Shown: piece by piece, positions 23,124 through 31,780 of the stretch
Layout: each line of letters begins with the position of its first letter
How positions within the stretch are numbered: position 1 is the stretch's first letter
Assembly: GCF_004117935.1 (NCBI RefSeq)
Contig: NZ_SDOY01000159.1
Span: 58,487 to 122,486 of the forward strand
Source: Streptomyces roseicoloratus
GTDB taxonomy: Bacteria; Actinomycetota; Actinomycetes; Streptomycetales; Streptomycetaceae
Direction: 5' to 3'
Length of the DNA stretch: 64,000 nucleotides
Translations under genes and position numbers: made by a program
The notes under the pieces: generated by a model
Databases searched by the model: none
What the model was told of the DNA's origin: nothing
The model's input: only the letters and a program-made list of their open reading frames with translations

Positions 23124-24071
23124 ATGTCACAGCTGCACCTTGCGCACGACCGGACCGACGAGGCGTACGGAGTCCCGACCCTCGTCGCCCAGAGGCACAC
23201 CCACAAGACGAACCCGGACGAGGTCCTGCTCACCGAATGGGAGCGGACCGGCGAACACGCCTTCCTGGTACGGGCCAACTGGCCCAGAAGCCACGCCTTC
23301 TACACCGCCCGGAACGGGCTGCACGACCCGATGCTGCTCAGCGAGACGGTGCGGCAGGCCCTGCCGCTGCTCTCGCACGTCGGCTACGACATACCCCTGG
23401 GCCACCAGCTGCTGTGGCACGACTTCCGCTGGGAGCTCGAGCCCTCCGCGCTGTTAGTCGCCGGGCGGACGAGCGAGGTCGAGCTGCACGTCACGTGCTC
23501 GGAGCTGAAGTACCGCCGGGGGAGGGCGGCATCGATGCTCCTGACGGCCCACGTGTACCGGGAGGGCCGGGCGCTCGCCCGCACCCGCACCCGGTTCGCC
23601 ATCCAGGACCGCGCCATCTACGAGCGGCTGCGCGGACAGTACGCCGACATCGAGCTGGCCAACGCCCGGGCGCTGCCGCCCGCGCCCCCGGTGCCCGCGC
23701 CCGCCGTGGGCCGCAGCCGCGCCGCGGACGTCGCCCTGTCCCCCGTCGGCCGGCCGAACCGGTGGCTGCTGCGGGTGGACACCGGCCACCCCATCCTCTT
23801 CGACCACCGCGTCGACCACGTGCCCGGCATGCTGCTGCTGGAGGCGAGCCGTCAGGCGGCGCAGGCCATGGCGGCGCCGCGGTCGAGCGTGATCGTCGGC
23901 ATGGACAGCGCCTTCATCCGGTACGCCGAACTCGACGCGCCCTGCCGGATCCACGCCCACCGCTACACCGCCGACGAGGCGGGACGGCGGCGCGTGCTGG
24001 TCACCGCCCACCAGCACGAGGCGGAGATCTTCACCAACATCGTCACCCTGGTCGCCGCACCCCAGGACTGA
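23124..24071 (+). CDS. AfsA-type gamma-butyrolactone synthase
   Basis: A 315-residue protein with two AfsA hot-dog repeats: VPTLVAQRHTHKTNPDEVLLTEW at about residues 17-39 and HPILFDHRVDHVPGMLLLEASRQAA at about residues 222-246. AfsA/ScbA condense dihydroxyacetone phosphate with a beta-ketoacyl-ACP, the first step of GBL synthesis. ATG 23124 follows GGGGAG. Codon 111 is TTA (23454-23456), decoded only by the bldA tRNA in Streptomyces, so translation is probably tied to development. Confidence 0.95.
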   Translation: MSQLHLAHDRTDEAYGVPTLVAQRHTHKTNPDEVLLTEWERTGEHAFLVRANWPRSHAFYTARNGLHDPMLLSETVRQALPLLSHVGYDIPLGHQLLWHDFRWELEPSALLVAGRTSEVELHVTCSELKYRRGRAASMLLTAHVYREGRALARTRTRFAIQDRAIYERLRGQYADIELANARALPPAPPVPAPAVGRSRAADVALSPVGRPNRWLLRVDTGHPILFDHRVDHVPGMLLLEASRQAAQAMAAPRSSVIVGMDSAFIRYAELDAPCRIHAHRYTADEAGRRRVLVTAHQHEAEIFTNIVTLVAAPQD

Positions 24072-24117
24072 CGCCCCGGGGCACCCCGGGACCGACGCCC
24101 GGCGTGCCCCGTCCCGC

Positions 24118-25251
24118 TCAGTACGACTTGGGCAGGCCCAGGGTCTGGTGGGACACGTAGTTCAGGATCATCTCCCGGCTGACCGGCGCGATCCGCGCCA
24201 CGCGGGACGCCGTGACCAGCCGGGCGAGACCGAACTCGCGCGTGAGGCCGTTGCCGCCGAGGGTGTGGACGGCCTGGTCGACGGCCCTCACGCAGGCCTC
24301 GGCGGCGGCGTACTTCGCCATGTTGGCGGCCTCGCCCGCCGCCAGGTCGTCGCCCGCGTCGTACAGGGCGGCGGCCTTGCGCATCATCAGCCGGGCGAGT
24401 TCGAGCTCGATGTGGGACTGCGCCAAGGGGTGCGCTATGGCCTGGTGGGCCCCGATCGGGGCCTTCCAGACCTGGCGCTCCTTGGCGTACTTCACGGCCT
24501 GCGCGAGGGCGTGGCGGCCCATGCCGATCGCGAAGGCGGCGGTCATGATGCGCTCCGGGTTGAGTCCGGCGAAGAGCTGGAGCAGGCCCGCGTCCTCGTC
24601 GCCGACGAGCGCGTCGGCGGGCAGCCGGACGTCGTCGAGGACGAGTTCGAACTGCTTCTCGTCCGCGGCCAGTTCCATGTCGATGACGCGCCGGCCGAAG
24701 CCGGGCGTGTCGCGCGGGACGACGAAGAGACAGGCCTTGAGGCTGCCGGTGCGGGCGTCCGAGGTGCGGCCGACGACGAGGGTCGCGTCGGCGATGTCGA
24801 CACCGGAGACGAAGACCTTGCGGCCGTTGAGGACCCAGCCGTCCTCGGTGCGGGTGGCCGTGGTCGTGATGCGGTGGGAGTTGGAGCCCGCGTCCGGCTC
24901 GGTGATGCCGAAGGCCATGGTGCGCGAGCCGTCGGCGAGTCCGGGCAGCCAGGCCGCCTTCTGCGCGTCCGTGCCGAAGCGGGCGATGACCGTGCCGCAG
25001 ATCGCGGGCGAGACGATCATCATCAGGAGCGGCGCGCCGGCCGCGCCCGCCTCCTCCAGGACGATGGACAGCTCGGCCATGCCGCCGCCCCCGCCGCCGT
25101 ACTCCTCGGGCAGGTTGACGCCGAGGTAGCCGAGCTTGCCCGCCTCGGCCCACAGGGACGCCCGGTCGAAACCGGGGCCGTGACGGTGGCCGAGGGCGGC
25201 CACGGCGGCGCGGAGGGCGGTGTGTTCCGGTGACTCGATGAGCGTGCTCAT
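24118..25251 (-). CDS. Acyl-CoA dehydrogenase of the AtuA/carboxylase operon
   Basis: A 377-residue acyl-CoA dehydrogenase: LGVNLPEEYGGGGGGM, FGITEPDAGSNSHRI, VLNGRKVFVSGVDIADATL, VHTLGGNGLTREFGLARLV. It ends RIAPVSREMILNYVSHQTLG, so the usual IYEGTSEI block is replaced by a form seen in some terpenoid or branched-chain acyl-CoA dehydrogenases. ATG 25251 overlaps the biotin carboxylase stop. Within the operon it would introduce the double bond before biotin-dependent carboxylation of an enoyl-CoA. Confidence 0.93.
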   Translation of the reverse strand: MSTLIESPEHTALRAAVAALGHRHGPGFDRASLWAEAGKLGYLGVNLPEEYGGGGGGMAELSIVLEEAGAAGAPLLMMIVSPAICGTVIARFGTDAQKAAWLPGLADGSRTMAFGITEPDAGSNSHRITTTATRTEDGWVLNGRKVFVSGVDIADATLVVGRTSDARTGSLKACLFVVPRDTPGFGRRVIDMELAADEKQFELVLDDVRLPADALVGDEDAGLLQLFAGLNPERIMTAAFAIGMGRHALAQAVKYAKERQVWKAPIGAHQAIAHPLAQSHIELELARLMMRKAAALYDAGDDLAAGEAANMAKYAAAEACVRAVDQAVHTLGGNGLTREFGLARLVTASRVARIAPVSREMILNYVSHQTLGLPKSY

Positions 25252-27149
25252 GCCGAGGTTTCCTCCTGGGCTTCGGTCGGTACGCCGGCCCGGTCTTCGG
25301 GCTGTACGACGGCGAGCAGGGCGCCGACCTCGACCTGGCGGCCGGGGGCGGCGTGGAGCGCGGTGAGCGTGCCGGCGGCCGGAGCGGTGACCCGGTGCTC
25401 CATCTTCATGGCCTCCAGCCACAGCAGCGGCTGTCCGGCCGCCACCCGGTCGCCGACGGCGAGGCCCTCGGCGATCCGGACGACGGTGCCGGGCATCGGC
25501 GCGAGCAGCGAGCCGGGCTCCCGCCGACCGGCCGGGTCGGTGAACCGCGGCCGTACGGCGAACCGGTGCGGGCCGACGTGGACGGTGCCGTCGCCGTACG
25601 CCGCCACGTCGAAGGTCCGGACGACTCCGCCGGCTTCGAGGCGGACGGCGGCCGGCGTGACGGACACGGCGCGGACGCCGTCGGGCGCGGTGACGGTGTA
25701 GCCGGTACGGCCGTGCCGGTAGCGCACCTGGTGGTCGCCGTACGTCTTCACCTGGTCCTGCGACGGCAGGTTCCGCCAGCCCCCGAACCGGCCGGCGCCC
25801 AGCGCCGCGTCGGCCAGGGCGGCGGCCACCGCCGCGTGCGCCGCGTCGGCCCGGGGCCGGGTCAGGGCGTCGAGGTGCCGTCCGTAGAAACCGGTGTCGA
25901 GCAGGCCGGGATCCCGGAAACCGGGGTGCCGCAGCGAGGCGACGAGGAGGTCCCGGTTGGTGACCGGGCCGTGGATCCGGGCCCGGTCCAGGACGTGCGC
26001 CAGCCTGCGGACGGCGGCGTCCCGCGTCGGCGCGTGCACGACGACCTTGGCCAGCATCGCGTCGTAGTGCACGGGCACCGAGTCCCCGGAGGCGTACCCG
26101 GTGTCGACCCGCACGCCCGGCCCCGTCGGGAACTCCAGGGCGTGCAGCACTCCGGTCTGCGGCGTCCAGCCGGCCGCCGGATCCTCCGCGTAGAGGCGGG
26201 CCTCGATCGCGTGCCCCCGGGCGGCCGGCGGCTCCGGGTCCAGCGCCGTGCCCTCCGCGACCGCGATCTGCAGGGCGACCAGGTCCACGCCGTGGACCTC
26301 CTCCGTCACGGGGTGCTCGACCTGGAGGCGGGTGTTCATCTCCAGGAAGTGCGCCCGGCCGCCGGCGACGAGGAACTCGACCGTGCCCGCGCCGACGTAG
26401 CCGACGGCCTTCGCGGCGGCGGCCGAGCGCTCGTACAGCTCGGCGGTGAGCGCGGCCGGCAGGCCGGGCGCCGGGGCCTCCTCGATCACCTTCTGGTGGC
26501 GGCGCTGGAGCGAGCAGTCCCGGGTGCCGAGGGTCCACACGGTGCCGTGGACGTCGGCGAGTACCTGCACCTCGACGTGCCGGCCGTCCTCCACGTACGG
26601 CTCGACGAACACCTCGCCGTCCCCGAACGCGCTCAGCGCCTCCGCCGACGCCGCCGCCAACTCGCCCTTCAGCGCGTCGAGTTCCCGGACGACGCGCATG
26701 CCGCGCCCGCCGCCGCCCGCCGCCGCCTTCACCAGGACCGGCAGGTCCGCCCCGGTGACGTCCGTCAGCGGCGGGATGCCCATCAGCTCCTTGGCGCGGG
26801 TCTTCGACGCCATCGCCTCGATCGCCTCCGGCGGCGGCCCGATCCACACCAGTCCGGCGGCCGTCACCGCCCGCGCGAACTCCGCGTTCTCCGACAGGAA
26901 TCCGTAACCGGGATGCACGGCGTCGGCGCCGGCCGCGAGGGCCGCCGCCACCACCAGGTCGCCGCGCAGATACGTGTCGGCGGGCGCCGCGCCCGGCAGC
27001 CGTACCGCCGCGTCGGCCTCCCGGACGTGCAGGGCGCCCGCGTCCGCGTCGGAGTACACCGCCACCGTCCCGATGCCCAGCTCGCGGCAGGTGCGGAAGA
27101 CCCGGCAGGCGATCTCGCCGCGGTTCGCCACCAGAACTGAAGAGATCAC
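25248..27149 (-). CDS. Biotin carboxylase/biotin carrier subunit of an acyl-CoA carboxylase
   Basis: A 633-residue fused subunit. Biotin carboxylase features are VLVANRGEIACRVFRTCRELG at the start, KAAAGGGGRGMRVV (ATP grasp glycine loop), and FLEMNTRLQVEHPVTE. The biotin carrier at the C-terminus has WLEAMKMEHRV, with Lys biotinylated. Length and layout match methylcrotonyl- or geranyl-CoA carboxylase alpha subunits. It follows the carboxyltransferase gene by seven bases and starts at GTG 27149. Confidence 0.95.
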   Translation of the reverse strand: MISSVLVANRGEIACRVFRTCRELGIGTVAVYSDADAGALHVREADAAVRLPGAAPADTYLRGDLVVAAALAAGADAVHPGYGFLSENAEFARAVTAAGLVWIGPPPEAIEAMASKTRAKELMGIPPLTDVTGADLPVLVKAAAGGGGRGMRVVRELDALKGELAAASAEALSAFGDGEVFVEPYVEDGRHVEVQVLADVHGTVWTLGTRDCSLQRRHQKVIEEAPAPGLPAALTAELYERSAAAAKAVGYVGAGTVEFLVAGGRAHFLEMNTRLQVEHPVTEEVHGVDLVALQIAVAEGTALDPEPPAARGHAIEARLYAEDPAAGWTPQTGVLHALEFPTGPGVRVDTGYASGDSVPVHYDAMLAKVVVHAPTRDAAVRRLAHVLDRARIHGPVTNRDLLVASLRHPGFRDPGLLDTGFYGRHLDALTRPRADAAHAAVAAALADAALGAGRFGGWRNLPSQDQVKTYGDHQVRYRHGRTGYTVTAPDGVRAVSVTPAAVRLEAGGVVRTFDVAAYGDGTVHVGPHRFAVRPRFTDPAGRREPGSLLAPMPGTVVRIAEGLAVGDRVAAGQPLLWLEAMKMEHRVTAPAAGTLTALHAAPGRQVEVGALLAVVQPEDRAGVPTEAQEETSA

Positions 27150-27156
27150 CAGAGCC

Positions 27157-28755
27157 TCACATTCGGAAGACGCCGAAGCCGCCGCGCGCGCCCTCGACCG
27201 GTGCAGTGTGGATCGCGGACAGGCAGAGCCCGAGGACCGTCCGCGTGTCGCGCGGGTCGATGACCCCGTCGTCGTACAGCCGCCCGGACAGGAACACCGG
27301 CAGCGACTCGCTCTCGATCTGCGCCTCGACGAACGCCCGCATCCCGGCGTCCTGCTCCTCGTCGTACGGCTGCCCCTTGGCCTCCGCGGAGGCGCGCGCC
27401 ACGATCGACAGCACGCCCGCGAGCTGCTGCGGGCCCATGACCGCCGACTTGGCGCTCGGCCAGGCGAAGAGGAACCGCGGGTCGTACGCCCTGCCGCACA
27501 TGCCGTAGTGCCCGGCGCCGTACGAGGCGCCCATGAGGACCGACAGGTGCGGCACGCGCGAGTTCGCCACCGCGTTGATCATCATCGCCCCGTGCTTGAT
27601 GATGCCGCCCTGCTCGTACTCCCTGCCCACCATGTAGCCGGTCGTGTTGTGGAGGAAGAGCAGCGGGATGTCGCGCTGGTTGGCGAGCTGGATGAACTGC
27701 GCCGCCTTCTGCGACTCGGCGGAGAACAGCACGCCCTGCGCGTTGGCGAGCACGCCCACCGGATAGCCGTGCAGCTCCGCCCAGCCCGTCACCAGACTCG
27801 TCCCGTACAGCGGCTTGAACTCGTCGAAGTCGGAGCCGTCGACGATCCGGGCGATCACCTCGCGCGGGTCGAACGGCGTCTTGAGGTCGCCCGGGACGAT
27901 CCCGAGCAGCTCCTCCTCGTCGTACTTCGGCGGCTCGGCCGGCAGCGGATCCGGGTGCGCCTTGCGGTGGTGGAGGCGGGCGACGATCCGGCGGGCCTGA
28001 CGCAGCGCGTCGGCCTCGTCGACGGCGTAGTGGTCGGCGAGGCCGCTGGTCCGCGCGTGCATCCGCGCGCCGCCGAGCGACTCGTCGTCGCTCTCCTCGC
28101 CCGTCGCCATCCTCACCAGCGGCGGCCCGCCCAGGAAGACCTTCGACCGCTCCTCGATCATCACGGTGTGGTCGGACATGCCGGGGACGTACGCGCCGCC
28201 GGCCGTCGAGTTGCCGAAGACGACCGCGACCGTCGGGATCCCGGCGGCGGACAGCCGGGTGAGGTCGCGGAAGAGCGCCCCGCCGGGGATGAAGATCTCC
28301 TTCTGGGAGGGCAGGTCGGCGCCGCCGGACTCGACGAGCGAGACGACCGGAAGCCGGTTGGCGAACGCGATCTCGTTCGCGCGCAGCGCCTTCTTCAGCG
28401 TCCACGGGTTGGAGGCCCCGCCGCGCACGGTCGGGTCGTTCGCGGTGATGACGCACTCGACGCCCTCGATCACCCCGATCCCGGTCACCAGGGACGCCCC
28501 CACGGGATAGTCGCTGCCCCAGGCCGCGAGCGGCGACAGTTCCAGGAACGGGCTGTCCGGGTCGACCAGCAGCTCGATCCGCTCGCGGGCCAGCAGCTTG
28601 CCGCGCCCGCGGTGCCGTTCGACGTACTTCTCGCCGCCGCCGGCCAGCGCCTTGGCGTGCTCGGCGTCGAGCGCGGCGAGCTTCTCCAGCATGGCGGCGC
28701 GATGGGCCGCGTAGTCGGGTCCGCCGGTGTCGAGGGCGGAGGCGAGGACGGTCAC
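27157..28755 (-). CDS. Acyl-CoA carboxylase carboxyltransferase subunit
   Basis: A 532-residue beta subunit of the methylcrotonyl/propionyl-CoA carboxylase type. Blocks include RGKLLARERIELLVDPDSPFLEL, RGGASNPWTLKKALRANE, LPVVSLVESGGADLPSQ, GNSTAGGAYVPGMSDHTVM and MGASYGAGHYGMCGRAYDPRF. The last resembles methylcrotonyl/geranyl-CoA carboxylases more than propionyl-CoA ones. GTG 28755 overlaps the AtuA stop (GTGA). It pairs with the biotin subunit immediately downstream. Confidence 0.95.
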   Translation of the reverse strand: MTVLASALDTGGPDYAAHRAAMLEKLAALDAEHAKALAGGGEKYVERHRGRGKLLARERIELLVDPDSPFLELSPLAAWGSDYPVGASLVTGIGVIEGVECVITANDPTVRGGASNPWTLKKALRANEIAFANRLPVVSLVESGGADLPSQKEIFIPGGALFRDLTRLSAAGIPTVAVVFGNSTAGGAYVPGMSDHTVMIEERSKVFLGGPPLVRMATGEESDDESLGGARMHARTSGLADHYAVDEADALRQARRIVARLHHRKAHPDPLPAEPPKYDEEELLGIVPGDLKTPFDPREVIARIVDGSDFDEFKPLYGTSLVTGWAELHGYPVGVLANAQGVLFSAESQKAAQFIQLANQRDIPLLFLHNTTGYMVGREYEQGGIIKHGAMMINAVANSRVPHLSVLMGASYGAGHYGMCGRAYDPRFLFAWPSAKSAVMGPQQLAGVLSIVARASAEAKGQPYDEEQDAGMRAFVEAQIESESLPVFLSGRLYDDGVIDPRDTRTVLGLCLSAIHTAPVEGARGGFGVFRM

Positions 28756-30443
28756 AGCAGTTCCTCCGGTATGTCCACGTGGCGGGAGCGGAGCCATTCG
28801 CCGAGGGCCTTGGCCTGCGGGTCGAACCGGGCCTGCGAGGCCACGCCCTCGCCGAGCAGGCCGGTCACGGTGAAGTTGAGGGCCCTGAGTCCGGGCAGGA
28901 CGTGCCGGGTGACCGCCAGGTCACGGGTCTCCGGGAGGAGTTCGCGGAACCGCTCGACGGTGAGGGCGTGCGCGAGCCAGCGCCAGGCGCGGTCGCCGCG
29001 GACCCAGACGCCGACGTTGGCGTCCCCTCCCTTGTCGCCGCTGCGGGCCCCGGCGACCCGCCCGAGCGGCGCCCGGCGCACCGGCCCCGGCGGCAGCGGC
29101 TCGGGCGGCTCCGGTTCGGGTACGGCGACGAGCTCGCGGTTCCCGGGCGGTACGGGCACGGGGACGCGGGCCCCGTCGGGCAGCACGGCCGTGTGCGGGA
29201 CGTCGCCGGCCGGCACGTACGCGGTCTCGAACACCCCGTAGGGGGCGCCCTTGCCGGGCGGCGCGGTGACGTGGAAGCCGGGGTAGCCGGCGAGGGCGAG
29301 CTCGATCGCGGCCCCCGTCAGGGCCCGGCCGACCTTCTCCGGGTCCTGGTCGCGGACGACGAGGCGGAGCAGCGCGCTGGCGGTCTCCTCGGTGGGCGCG
29401 TCCTCCCGGTCGGTCCGCACCAGCTCCCAGCGGACGTCGGCCGGCGGCGACGCGGCGAGGGCGTCCCCGATCTGCCCCCGCACCAGCTCCGCCTTGGCCT
29501 CGATGTCGAGCCCGGTGAGCACGAACACGACCTCGTTGCGGAAGCCGCCGAGGCGGCACAGGCCCGCCTTGAGCGTGGGCGGCGGCGCCTCGCCCCGCAC
29601 CCCGTCGATCCGCACCCGGTCCGGACCCTCCTGGGTGAGGCGTACGGAGTCGAGGCGGGCGGTCACGTCGGGCCCCGGGTAGCGGGCGCCGGCCGTCTCG
29701 TACAGGAGCTGGGCGGTGACGGTGCCGACGTCGACGACCCCGCCCGTGCCCGGGTGCTTGGTGATCACCGCGCTGCCGTCGGCGTGGAGCTCGGCGAGCG
29801 GGAAGCCGGGGCGGCGCAGGACGGCCGGGTCGTGGTCGGTGAAGAAGGCGTAGTTGCCGCCGGTGGCCTGCGTGCCGCACTCCAGGACGTGTCCGGCGAC
29901 GACCGCGCCCGCCAGCTCGTCGTACGCCTCCGGGCCCCAGCCGAAGAACCACTGCGCGGGTCCGGTGACCAGTGCGGCGTCGGTCACCCGGCCGGTGACG
30001 ACGACGTCAGCGCCGGCGCTGAGGCAGGCGGCGATGCCGGCGCCGCCGAGATAGGCGTTGGCCGCGAGGACACCGGGCCCTGCGGGCAGCCGGTCGCCCT
30101 CGACGTGGGCGATCCGGGCGGGCACGCCGAGCCGGTCGGCGAGCGTGCGCAGCGCGTCGGCGAGACCGGCCGGGTTGAGCCCGCCGGCGTTGGCGACGAT
30201 CCGCACGCCGCGGTCGTGGGCGAGCCCGAGCCCCTCCTCCATCTGCCGCAGAAACGTCCTGGCGTATCCGGCGGAAGGATCCTTCAGCAGGTCGCGACCG
30301 AGGATGAGCATGGTCAGCTCGGCGAGGTAGTCGCCGGTGAGGACGTCGAGCCCGCCCTCGGGACCGCCGCCGGTCAGCATCTCCCGTACGGCGTCGAAGC
30401 GGTCGCCGTAGAAGCCCGAGGCGTTGCCGATCCGCAGGATCAC
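28752..30443 (-). CDS. AtuA-family protein (DUF1446)
   Basis: A 563-residue protein starting ILRIGNASGFYGDRFDA, with VRIVANAGGLNPAGLADAL, ACLSAGADVVVTGRVTDAAL and LECGTQATGGNYAFF, all characteristic of AtuA (acyclic terpene utilisation) proteins. The C-terminal part has AGARSGDKGGDANVGVWVR. AtuA is essential for citronellol/geraniol breakdown in Pseudomonas although its reaction is not established. GTG 30443 overlaps the previous stop. With the carboxylase and dehydrogenase it implies a geranyl- or methylcrotonyl-CoA-type pathway; hydratase and lyase genes are absent here. Confidence 0.93.
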   Translation of the reverse strand: MILRIGNASGFYGDRFDAVREMLTGGGPEGGLDVLTGDYLAELTMLILGRDLLKDPSAGYARTFLRQMEEGLGLAHDRGVRIVANAGGLNPAGLADALRTLADRLGVPARIAHVEGDRLPAGPGVLAANAYLGGAGIAACLSAGADVVVTGRVTDAALVTGPAQWFFGWGPEAYDELAGAVVAGHVLECGTQATGGNYAFFTDHDPAVLRRPGFPLAELHADGSAVITKHPGTGGVVDVGTVTAQLLYETAGARYPGPDVTARLDSVRLTQEGPDRVRIDGVRGEAPPPTLKAGLCRLGGFRNEVVFVLTGLDIEAKAELVRGQIGDALAASPPADVRWELVRTDREDAPTEETASALLRLVVRDQDPEKVGRALTGAAIELALAGYPGFHVTAPPGKGAPYGVFETAYVPAGDVPHTAVLPDGARVPVPVPPGNRELVAVPEPEPPEPLPPGPVRRAPLGRVAGARSGDKGGDANVGVWVRGDRAWRWLAHALTVERFRELLPETRDLAVTRHVLPGLRALNFTVTGLLGEGVASQARFDPQAKALGEWLRSRHVDIPEELL

Positions 30444-31234
30444 GCGCCATCCTCCCTGCGCGCCCGGCCCTCGCCCGCGGGACCGGCGAACGCCTGCGCG
30501 ATGCCGAGCCAGTGCTCGGCGTCGGCGCCGCGGGCGACCAGCGCGGTGTCGGCGCGGTGCACCCGCTGGGTGACGAGCAGACAGAAGTCGAGCGCCGGCC
30601 CGGTGATCGCCTGCGCCGCGTCGGCGGGCCCGTACGCCCACCGCTCCCCGCCCGGACCGGTCAGCTCGACGCGGAACGGCTCGGCGGGCGGCCTGAGCCC
30701 GCGCACCAGGTACGCGTAGTCCCGGGCCCGCAGCCCGATCCAGGCCACGTGCCGCAGCCGGGCCGTCGGCTCCCGTACGACCCCGAGCGCGTCGGCCACG
30801 TCCTGGCCGTGCGCCCAGGTCTCCATCAGACGGGCGGTGGCGAGGGACACGGCGCTCATGGCGGGCCCGTACCAGGGGAAACGCGTCCCGGGCGGGGCCT
30901 CGCGCAGCACCCGGTGCAGCTCCTCCCGGCCCGCGCGCCAGCGGGCGAGCAGCTCGCCCGGCGGCAGGGCCGCGCCCTCCTCGGCGCCGTCGTCGACGAA
31001 CCGGTCGGGCGCGACGAGCGCCTTCTCGGTCGCGGCGGCGAAGGCCTCCGGGTCGGTCGCCGCGAGCAGCGCGGCGGCGTCGGTCCAGGCGAGGTGCGCG
31101 ATCTGATGGGCGACGGTCCAGCGCGGCGCGGGCGTGGGCAAGGCCCACTGCTCGCCGCTCAGCTCCCTCACCAGAGCGTCGACTTCCTCGCTCTCGGCAC
31201 GCAGGTCGTCGAGGACGACGACGGGATCGGACAC
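30440..31234 (-). CDS. TIGR03084-type protein with DinB/maleylpyruvate-isomerase-like N-domain
   Basis: A 264-residue protein. The N-terminal four-helix bundle has WTVAHQIAHLAWTDAAAL and a later METWAHGQDVADALG, providing the His residues of the DinB/mycothiol-dependent metal site. The C-terminal domain carries RVELTGPGGERWAYGPADAAQAITGPALDFCLLVTQR. TIGR03084 proteins are often found with AtuA and acyl-CoA carboxylase genes, as here; their activity is not known to me. GTG 31234 follows GGGGAG. It is the first gene of the operon, 67 bp from the palindromic operator. Confidence 0.88.
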   Translation of the reverse strand: MSDPVVVLDDLRAESEEVDALVRELSGEQWALPTPAPRWTVAHQIAHLAWTDAAALLAATDPEAFAAATEKALVAPDRFVDDGAEEGAALPPGELLARWRAGREELHRVLREAPPGTRFPWYGPAMSAVSLATARLMETWAHGQDVADALGVVREPTARLRHVAWIGLRARDYAYLVRGLRPPAEPFRVELTGPGGERWAYGPADAAQAITGPALDFCLLVTQRVHRADTALVARGADAEHWLGIAQAFAGPAGEGRARREDGA

Positions 31235-31300
31235 GGTGCGCTCCCCTCGGGGCGGGCGGGCCACGGACGTGCGTGAGGAGCATGGCAGCAGGGGAAGAAA

Positions 31301-31320
31301 CAATCAAGCGTGCTTGCTTG
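31301..31320. promoter_or_regulatory. Palindromic operator CAATCAAGCGTGCTTGCTTG
   Basis: A 20-bp near-perfect palindrome (one arm mismatch). Read in operon sense it is followed by TTGATT, 17 bases and CATGCT, a possible promoter. The operator, spacing and the adjacent CTGCTGCCAT match the ligase promoter at 1792-1811. Probably a TetR-family site; the regulator is not evident in the window. Confidence 0.65.
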
Positions 31321-31339
31321 GGATGTTGCGGGGGCGGGT

Positions 31340-31490
31340 CCCGGGGGACGCGGGCGAGGCGAGCGAGGCGCGGGCGACGGGGGCGCGGGCGAGCGAGGCG
31401 AGCGAGGCGAGCGAGGGCGACGGGGGGCGCGGGCGAGGGCAACGGGGGGCGAGCGAGGCGCGGGCGACGGGGGCGCGGGCCCGGAACGGC
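31340..31490. repeat. Degenerate GCGAGC/GGCGCGGGC low-complexity tract
   Basis: Irregular repeats of GCGAGGCGAGC- and GGGGGCGCGGGC-type units lie between the operon promoter and the DUF1272 terminator. No coding potential was recognised. Confidence 0.6.
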
Positions 31491-31491
31491 A

Positions 31492-31515
31492 ACGGGGCCG
31501 CTGTCGCGGCCCCGT
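31492..31515. terminator. Hairpin terminator of the DUF1272 gene
   Basis: ACGGGGCCG and CGGCCCCGT pair perfectly around a six-base loop, 31 bp after the stop at 31546 on the minus strand. Confidence 0.75.
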
Positions 31516-31545
31516 GGGGGTGGTGTGGTGGGCGTCGGCGCGGGC

Positions 31546-31725
31546 TCAGGCGGCGCGGCGGGGGCGGGCGACGAGCTCGCCGCCGCAGTTGGGGCAGACG
31601 TCGTCCATCGCGTCCGAGCAGGGGACGCAGAAGGTGCACTCGTACGTGCAGATCCGGGCGGGTGCGTCGACGGGCAGGGCGGTCTTCTCGCAGCGTTCGC
31701 AACGCTCGCGCATCTCCAGGGCCAT
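31546..31725 (-). CDS. DUF1272 zinc-ribbon-like small protein
   Basis: A 59-residue protein with four CxxC-type cysteine pairs: CERC, CTYECTFC, CVPC-like and CPNCGGELV. The order MALEMRERCERCEKTALP then DAPARICTYECTFC then CPNCGGEL is the DUF1272 pattern. It is expected to bind one or two zinc ions; its role is unknown. The ATG at 31725 gives the usual family N-terminus. Confidence 0.9.
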   Translation of the reverse strand: MALEMRERCERCEKTALPVDAPARICTYECTFCVPCSDAMDDVCPNCGGELVARPRRAA

Positions 31726-31780
31726 GCCGACCATCCTGCGGCCGGGCCCGTGGCGGCGGAAACCGGCCACGGGCCAGGGA

